A DNA stretch of 64,000 nucleotides from Clavulina sp. PMI_390. Its lineage: Eukaryota > Basidiomycota > Agaricomycetes > Cantharellales > Hydnaceae. Where the stretch lies: contig WIDE01000030.1 of NCBI GenBank assembly GCA_015039315.1, positions 159,544 through 223,543 on the forward strand, written 5' to 3'. This document shows, one piece after another, positions 56,920 through 64,000 of the stretch (positions are counted from its first letter, which is position 1; each line of letters starts with the position of its first letter). The position numbers and the translations under genes are program-made. The notes under the pieces were generated by a model that had not been told where the DNA came from, did no database searches, and worked only from the letters and a program-made list of their open reading frames with translations.

Positions 56920-59900
56920 TCAGGCGTCCGAGTGCAACTCGAAATATGACTTGAACATGGATTCGGTCCGGAGTTGGTGAGAGTTGGCGACAACGTAGTA
57001 GACATGTAGGAATAGTCGAGGGAACCGGCGGGTGAAGTAGCTGAGGAAGCCATCTGGGAGGGGACCAAGTGTGCGTTTGAGATTATCAGGCATATCTTGA
57101 TAATGGTGTTTCTAAAGGAGCAGGTCATGAACATGTCGTGGATATCAAGAATCACATCGAGACGCACCTTATTCCTCATCGCACGCATGAGGTCTTGGAT
57201 AGACTTCCCGTTGTACTTGCGGAACTTCCCTAGATTGTCTAGGAAGATCTTGTCTACTCGACGTTGCCAGTCGACACCAACAACGTCATATGCCCCAGTC
57301 TCAAGTGCGATCAGCCCCCTTTCAGGAGGATCGCGCTCCATGATTTCAAAGCGATCGGAAGCATCTTGAAGGAATCCTAATCTACGAGCCGGAGTCCAGA
57401 AGAATGGATGCATGAGGCACGATGTTGTGTCAGGCCTGTGAATCGGAAAAGCAGTCAATACTAAAGGTCGATACGTAGAACGAATAAGCGAACGTACCGT
57501 GATCGCGGGTCCGGCGAAAGCATGCGCTCGATGAGATCACGAGCTTCTTCTCCCTCCTCGCCGAGCTTTTCGAGCCACGAAAGGTCCTTGCGGTCTTTCA
57601 CAATATTTGACTCTCGCTCGAACGGTCCGCCATACGGGTGTTCTCCACCAGTCAAGGTGTAGAAGAATAGACAGCCAAGCGCAAATATGTCGACCGACTT
57701 GGTCAATCGCGTCCGAGGGCCCCCGCTGCTGGAATTTGAAGCACCGCCAATACTACCGATAGTGGAGTCCCCGCCACCTACTGACCCCAACGACTCAATC
57801 TCCGTTAGGTCTAATCGTACTTCACCCGTCAAGATCTCTGGAGCCCTCCATCCGACTGTGCCCGCGCCCATAGGCCCATGCTGAGTAGGCAAGAAGCTCG
57901 TCTCATCATGTCCTAATTTCTTGCACAGCCCAAAGTCGGATATCAACATCCGGTGTGCGCCATTCTTCGCCTGACTGACAAGGATATTTTGCGGCTTGAT
58001 ATCGCGATGCACAATCTTCAGCTCGTGCAAGTGGCGGATACCAGCTGTGATCTGTGCAAGAGCGCGTTTCGGCTGGAAGGCGGCGGCGATGGGAATGAAC
58101 TGCTCAGCATTTGGACGCGCGATGATGTCTTCCAGGGTAGCAGGGCAGAGCTCGAGAGCAATGTACAGGAATGTACTCCGCTGCTCTTGATAGAAGTATC
58201 GGATGACGTTGGGGTGGTCATCCGACTCTTGTAAGAGAGTGACTTCGCGAGAGGCAACAGTGACGAAATCCTGGAGAAGACGTTTAACGGCCACGGAGCG
58301 GCCTTGGAACGAGCCTTTATACACGACTGTCCCGGAGGAGCCATAGCCTACGAGGTGGACGGGTAAATAGAAAATATAGACCAAGACGTGCGCGATACGT
58401 ACCAAGAACGACATCGGAAATTTCTAAAGAGGACGGTGGTGGTGGAGGTGGAGCGGCGGGAACAGGCATTACAGGGGCAGGGGCAGGAGTAGGGATAGAA
58501 ATAGGAACGGGCTCCGCAACAGGATTTGGAATCACAACGTATTCGCTATCTTTGGTATTCGTTGATGGTGGATTGGAAGATGGGGGAGTAGGAATCGCAG
58601 TTTTCGGTGGGTCGTCTGAAGCAGGAGGTGCCAGTGAATCGCTTTTGGGCTTCTTGCGGCCGCGACGTCGTCGTTTCTTCTTTTTCAAGTCTTCACCCTC
58701 GCCACCTTCATCGCCTTCTCCCTCGCTCTCCTCTCCGTTTGCACCAGCGTCGTCTTCACTAGGTTTGGGTGGTGACTCGGCAAATGCTACGGATGTCTTT
58801 GCTTTCACAGGCGCTGGAGCTGGGGCTGGTGTGGAAGTCTCGGGGAGGGAAGGAGTAGATTCTTCTTTTGGTAGTTCCGTGATCGGCAACTCGGGAAGAA
58901 TTTTGTCCAGGACTGCCGGGAAGCGATGACTGCGAGCAGAAGGGCGGAAACTTCTCACATACATCATGAGGTAGCCCACAGCGACACATACAAGCAGCGT
59001 GGTACTTTGTACCCAATATGATTCCCAGTACTGGGGTATATGGCTAATGTGCTGAGTGGGGAGGGACAGGGGTACGCGTGTGGAAGTTGAGGCTGATTGT
59101 TGTTGATCATAAGCAGGAGATGATATGGGCGCGCTTTCGATAAGCATGTTGGCCGGACGTCCCTCGATAAGCCTCCCCAGCCGTGACTCGGCGGAAGATG
59201 CTCGTGAAGCGTGATTGCCCACAAGACATCCGTGAGCAGTGCACTCCCGCTCAACCAATGGAACATCGAGGTCTGTACCACTGGAGTAATCTCCTGATGT
59301 AGGAGCAGGGAAGCGGTAATCGACGCTCACGAGAGGGTAGTTGGCGTGGCTCATGGCGAAAAGGCTGTCCTCAATGATACCAACGAAGGTCCGCTCCTCA
59401 AGAAGGGAGAGTTCCATTGCGTATTGTTTGCCAGGGAACAATGTGTGAAGTGTTGGGCGAGGTTGATGCAAGATAACGGGCCCCGCTTGGCCTGGTGGTG
59501 TCACTACATCAAACACCGCCACGCTGCGAACAGGACAAATCAATGCTGGAGATCTCATGTGAGTTCAAACTGACACGTACGTTGGCTTTACCAATGAAGT
59601 TACCAGCCATTCAAAGCTGTGGAACGCCTCCGGGCGTGGCCGGAATCCAAAGATTCTGCCATCAGGGAGAGGTTGGAGATATCTCCCATCTGGTGGACGT
59701 GCCCATCGCTCTTGGAGGTCTCGGTCCACGCCATTGGGCCCATAGACGGAGAATTTGAGCGTCTGGACCACTCCTTTCCTCGCGTCTGTACGAACAGTGA
59801 GATGATAGTCTGTCCTCCCAACGACGATTTCTTGGCGTTTGGGTCGATGCCGCATTTCGTCTACAGCATTGATTGAAGACACGGGGCTGAGCCCTGGGGA

Positions 59901-60539
59901 CAAGACGTCTTCTTCGTCTCGAGGGCGCTCGTGCCAGAGGCAAGAGTCAGCGTCGTCGACAGAAATGACTTCGCCAGTGTCCAGGTCAAGGGTAATGAAG
60001 CTAGTTTCTTTGCGGCCAAGAAACATTCGCTGTTCGCCATGGATTTGAAGACGGAAGGGCGACATATCGACAAGTTGGGGTACCGTGAATGCCAGTTTCT
60101 CGAGGGGAGTGGAATGGGATGCTCCGGGCGGCAGAACGAAGATAGCTCCCGACTGGGGTTCTATAATGTATGTCTCCCCAGAGTCAGGGGCGTCGTCGTC
60201 CTCGGGAGAGATATCGTGGTGGGTGGAGCGAACGAGATTGTGAAGAGGTGGGCCATCTGGAAGTATGTCGGTGGTGGTCCGAGGGGGTGTGGAGGCAGGG
60301 CGTTGCATCGACCACTTGACCCGGCCGTTTGTCCTGTTCACCGCATGGAACCTGCCATCGATAGAGGCTAGCAGGACAGTATCGGATAAAGAGATGTCCT
60401 CCTTGATAGGCTCTGAGCGTCTATGTGCAAGACTCGGGCTTCGCACATGGAGAGCGCCATCGGAGAGGGCTACTGAGGCACCAAAGAGAATAAAGCAAGA
60501 GAAAGTAAAGAAGCACAAGATGCGAAGGAAGGTGGGCAT
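56920..60539 (-). CDS. IRE1: IRE1 ER-stress sensor: luminal domain, kinase and endoribonuclease
   Basis: Type I ER membrane protein that senses unfolded proteins and splices the mRNA of the UPR transcription factor. About 1,150-1,200 residues. The start MPTFLRILCFFTFSCFILFG is a signal peptide. Luminal domain: DTVLLASIDGRFHAVNRTNG, SGETYIIEPQSGAIFVLPPG, YHLTVRTDARKGVVQTLKFS, FVGIIEDSLFAMSHANYP. One membrane span (TTLLVCVAVGYLMMYVRSF, near 58990-58935) leads to a Pro/Glu/Lys-rich linker. Kinase: ISDVVLG-YGSSGTVVYKGS, SVAVKRLLQDF, LKIVHRDIKPQNILVSQA, LISDFGLCKKLG, GTVGWRAPEIL, with a Gly/Ser insert (GGASNSSSGG). RNase (KEN) domain: FRKYNGKSIQDLMRAMRNK spliced to KHHYQDMPDNL, then GFLSYFTRRFPRLFLHVYYV, ending HSDA at 56920. 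The catalytic-type Arg and His of the KEN domain are present. The intron after MRNK is needed to restore the conserved end. Confidence 0.96.
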
Positions 60540-60893
60540 GGGCGCAGCATAAGCGCTCTACGCGCCAAGCTCTACGAGTTTAAGCAGATTTTTGGTACAA
60601 GCACACTGAGCACAATGACTGTTCCTAGAGATTCTGAAAGAACACGTCGCCGAGCGTGATGGGGGTCACGTGTCACTTGAGGCCGTGAGGCTGTGCTGGC
60701 TGGGGAGGTCAAAAAATAATTGTCGAAATTCTAGAGCAGAAAACAATAGCGATACAGGGATATTTAAGGGGAAATTGTTAGCAGAATTGTTTCGCCCTGA
60801 CGTCGAGAGGATAGGAGTTATTGGGCCGATCCTTGACTGTTGTTGATGCCTGTCTGAACGTGTTTTCCCTCCTACCTGCGACATTGGCCAGTC
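60540..60893. promoter_or_regulatory. Divergent promoter region IRE1 / SCC3
   Basis: A 354-bp gap with genes read outward on both sides. A GGTCACGTGTCAC palindrome-like CACGTG element lies at 60664-60676, a plausible bHLH/CPF1-type site. It could serve both genes; not tested. Confidence 0.5.
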
Positions 60894-63800
60894 ATGAGCG
60901 CGACAGAAACCACTCTGCGCCGCTCTGGTCGCGAACGCACGCAGACGAAACTATTTGTATCGCGTAGGTCGCTGCCTAATCCACGTGTCATAATTACGTA
61001 CTTATCATCGGTGACTATACAGAACCTAGCGCTAAGCGCAAACGCGACGACGCGAGCGAGGACGAGCGTGACGATAACGATATAGAGGACGATCCCTCCT
61101 CTGACGAGACCGCTTCTGCTGATAGCGACGACGAGGAACCCGAGTTCCCCGATCCAAAGCCTAAGAAGAAGCCGGCCCCCGCCCGGCCCACAAAGGCTAC
61201 CGCAGGGACCAAACCTCCGGCAGCCAAGAAGCCTCGCGCAGCTCCAGTTCGTCGTGGAAGAAAGCTTGCTACCTCTGAGAACGCCACGACCGTGAAGGAC
61301 GCGTCTATCAATGACGACAACGCACTATTCAGTGAGTCCGCACCCCACCCTTTAGTACGCGTCTTATCTGCTCACCCCCCTCATTTCCTATAATATTTAT
61401 GGATCATAGACGCCTTGATCAACCCTTCGACTGCTCTAGAGTCCACTGTGCAGGACTTTCTTGACTCATTGTCCACTACCCCGGAGGCTGCTTCTGCTGA
61501 CCTTGTCACTTGCGTCTTTCGCCTATGTGGATGCAATACTTCAGTAAACTCTGATGAGGTAATGGACTCTGATGGCATTCTCGACTTCCTGAATGATGTG
61601 GTGGAAGAAATCAAAGGCGTATGTCACCCTTCGCTGTCCGATATTGGCGTTGTCGCTCAGTCTAACACTGGCATTCATAGACGGAAGCCCAAGCATACCC
61701 TCTCATCTCGAAATCCCCCATCTTCCGCAAGCTTCGTAAATCCCTCTCAGAATTCTGCGATCGTCTCGTCAAATCTGCATCAGAATCCGACGCTCTCTTC
61801 ACTTCTGAGCTCATGCCTACCTTCCAAGCTTGGATCGTCGCCATGTCGTCCGCCCACTTGCGCAGCTTCCGGCACACGGCGACTGTCGTCGCCCTTGAGA
61901 TCGAGACTGCTCTATGTACTATCGCTGCAGCCATCGAGAAAGATGCGGAGACTGTTGGGAGACAAAAGGATGCTGAGCGAAAGAAGCGCAAGGGTTCTGG
62001 CGGGGTCTCGGAACGCGAGAAGACGCTCAACGCGAAGGCAGCAGAGATCAAGGGTAGAAAGACGAAGATAAGCGAATACTTGCAAGACTTTTTTGATGGG
62101 TATGTAGTCATTATCTAGGTAACCGAGCTCCAGCTGACACTGTTCATTGCCTTTGTAGAGTGTTTGTTCACCGTTACCGTGATGCCGATGCGGGCATCCG
62201 AGCCGACTGCGTTCGTGAGATGGGCCAGTGGCTCAGACGGCATCCGTCACACTTCCTCGAGGGCAATTATCTCCGCTACGTAGGATGGGTGCTTTCAGAT
62301 ACGGTTAGTTTTTACTCCGTAGTCGCTCAACCTCGCCAAGATCTCACCTTCCATCCCAGAATACAAATGTGCGCCTTGAGGCGGTCAAATCGCTTCAGTC
62401 TCTCTATGCTAAGCCTGAGTACCTCATCACCATCCAACATTTTACTGAGCGATTCAAGCCACGCTTGATCGCAATCGCTACTTCCGACACCGATCTTGCG
62501 GTCCGAGTTGCAGTTATTCACGTTTTGCGCGCGATCGATGCTGCTTCACTCCTGGATGAAGATCAACGCTCTGAGCTCTGTGTTCTCATCTTCGACGAAG
62601 AAGCTCGAGTGCGCAAGGCGATTAGTGGCTTCGTCAAGGGTATTTGGGAGGAAACGACGAAGGAACGGCTCGTTGGGCGGGACGATGCTGACGATGAGGA
62701 CAGTCCCGCCTCGAAATATGCTGGTGCTAAAGCACTTGCATCACTTCTTGTCAGCTGGGAGCGCGCTCTGTCAAGGCGTGCTACTACAGGAGCGTCAGAT
62801 GACACGAGCCAGATGAGCGAACTTCCGGACGATCAGCAAACTTCTCATCAAACCCTTGCCGCTTCACTCAGCTCTTTATCCCAGAGAGGGCGAACTGCTC
62901 TAGCCGTTGAAGCCCTATGGGATGAAGTAGATGCTGTGCGCGACTGGGAATCGCTCCTTGAAATCCTTTTGCTTGATCATTCTGGTGCTGGCGCGGTGGA
63001 AAAGAATGCACCGTCGACTTCGAATATGAGAAAGAAGGGCTCGAGCAGTGTCGTCGCTACTCCTGCGAAGAAGCGACGCGCAAATGGACGGGCACCAGCT
63101 ACCCCTGCCAAAGCCAATGATGATGACGAGGATGAGGTGGATGAGGCATGGCGACTGGAGGAGGATGAAGAGAGGGCTCTTGTAGAGGTCCTGTTGGCCT
63201 GTCTGCAAAAGACGCTTGCTGATGAAGGGTCTAAGAAAGGGGTAATTTTTATATTTCATCATTTCCTTTGCGCGTGGTCTGATTGCGATCCTATTAGGGA
63301 GATCTTGACTCTGTACAAGTCGATACAACCCGCGCGTTGATCAAAGTCTTGCCTAAACTGTTCACGAGGCATCAGACAGATCCCGCGCGCATGGCAGAAC
63401 TTCTGAAACTGCCCCAGTTGATGAGGCTTGACCTCTTCCTCGAGATGCGAATGATGACGGTAACGAAACTCGCCCTCCTCCAAAAATAATCCCTCTGATT
63501 TTCGTCATGCTAGGCATACGAGACGCTATGGGATGATATCACGAAACAGATCGTCACCCAAACCGCCCCCGCATTACTTAGCAGCGCCCTCTCCGCCATG
63601 TCTCATATGCTCAATACCCCGCTTCTCTCCAACACTAATGCCACCAAGCTCCTCGAGTTGGATGAAGAGCTAGCTGAGAACCTTCGGGAAGCAGTGACCG
63701 GCCATGCGGAGCTTGATACTGCAAGCTTCTCGTCAGAGGAGATCGATTCGCTCTCGGCAATTACGACTCGTTTGGCGAGAATGGCAGAACGGAGAGATCT

Positions 63801-64000
63801 CACAACATGGATGGAGGATGATGATAGCGGAAAGCGCTCGAGTGCTTGGGATATCCTATCAGCTCTGATGGAACGTGGTCGACTAGGGCGAAAAGAGGAG
63901 GAATTGGTTGGTCACTCTCATTCTTCATCTCAGATGGACTATAGACTAATCGTGCTCTGCTTAGTTCGTCAATAATGCCATAAACCTTCTCGCGCTGCAC
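60894..64000 (+). CDS. SCC3: Cohesin subunit SCC3/STAG, 3' end beyond window
   Basis: Stromalin (SA/STAG, Irr1/Psc3) HEAT-repeat subunit of cohesin, which holds sister chromatids together in the nucleus. It starts MSATETTLRRSGRERTQTKL. The disordered, acidic then Lys-rich N-terminus (about 61030-61330) carries RRSGRER and KKPRAAPVRRGRKL. The STAG region follows: NALINPSTALESTVQDFLDS, DGILDFLNDVVEEIKG, FQAWIVAMSSAHLRSFRHTA, ALEIETALCTIAA, KISEYLQDFFDG. Then the SCD-type hallmark VFVHRYRDADAGIRADCVRE, MGQWLRRHPSHFLEGNYLRY, VGWVLSDT and VRLEAVKSLQSLYAKPEYL (62160-62430). HEAT helices continue through RLIAIATSDTDLAVRVAVIH and FDEEARVRKAISGFVKGIWE. Acidic/basic inserts lie near 63030-63150. The frame is still open at 64000. 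Divergent from IRE1. Confidence 0.95.

Noticed and set aside
1..64000. Prokaryotic-style systems: CRISPR, phage, operons, toxin-antitoxin
   Set aside because: Spliceosomal introns in nearly all genes and fungal gene families show this is eukaryotic nuclear DNA; no regularly spaced repeats were seen.

Overview
The window is fungal nuclear DNA, and the signs point to a basidiomycete of the Agaricomycetes type. Nearly every gene is cut by many short introns of about 50-95 nt with GT..AG ends. Genes lie on both strands, and the recognisable families are fungal: two Kre6/Skn1 beta-glucan synthesis proteins, a ferric reductase, IRE1, the cohesin subunit Scc3 and a TmpA-like membrane oxidoreductase. 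A Rhizoctonia/Ceratobasidium-like origin would fit the gene style, but that is an impression and cannot be shown from the sequence alone. I found no tRNA, rRNA, CRISPR array or intact transposon.

Layout: 1-1522 (+) is the 3' part of a GH16 glucanase-like gene. 1990-5278 (-) and 7027-10328 (-) are tandem KRE6/SKN1 paralogues. 11203-12452 (+) is dCMP deaminase. 12664-16073 (+) is a large low-complexity protein with a TPR-like segment. 16508-17322 (-) is a small type I membrane protein of the secretory pathway. 17323-19890 has no gene I can support. 19891-20474 (+) is a DUF1857 (SRPBCC fold) protein. 20762-26567 (+) is a tandem array of three F-box genes. 26674-28965 (-) is a ferric reductase whose 3' tail was copied into the F-box array. 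30397-32102 (-) is UDP-GlcNAc pyrophosphorylase carrying a perfect 90-bp internal duplication. 33555-39157 (-) is a PX-domain AGC kinase. 40897-43871 (-) is an APC-family permease. 44602-46563 (-) is a zinc-finger protein. 48051-50340 and 51389-53671 (+) are tandem TmpA-like genes. 54969-56529 (+) is a short-chain dehydrogenase. 56920-60539 (-) is IRE1. From 60894 (+) to the right edge is the 5' part of SCC3/STAG.

Themes: several genes serve wall and ER biology: GH16, two KRE6-like proteins, UAP1 for chitin and GPI precursors, and IRE1 for ER stress. This is loose co-location, not a demonstrated cluster. The most informative signals are recent duplication events: the F-box array with a fossil of the ferric reductase tail, a 211-bp identical tract shared by the TmpA-like genes that runs into an intron (gene conversion), and the 30-residue in-frame duplication in the substrate loop of UAP1. 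I did not find a convincing new multi-gene system.
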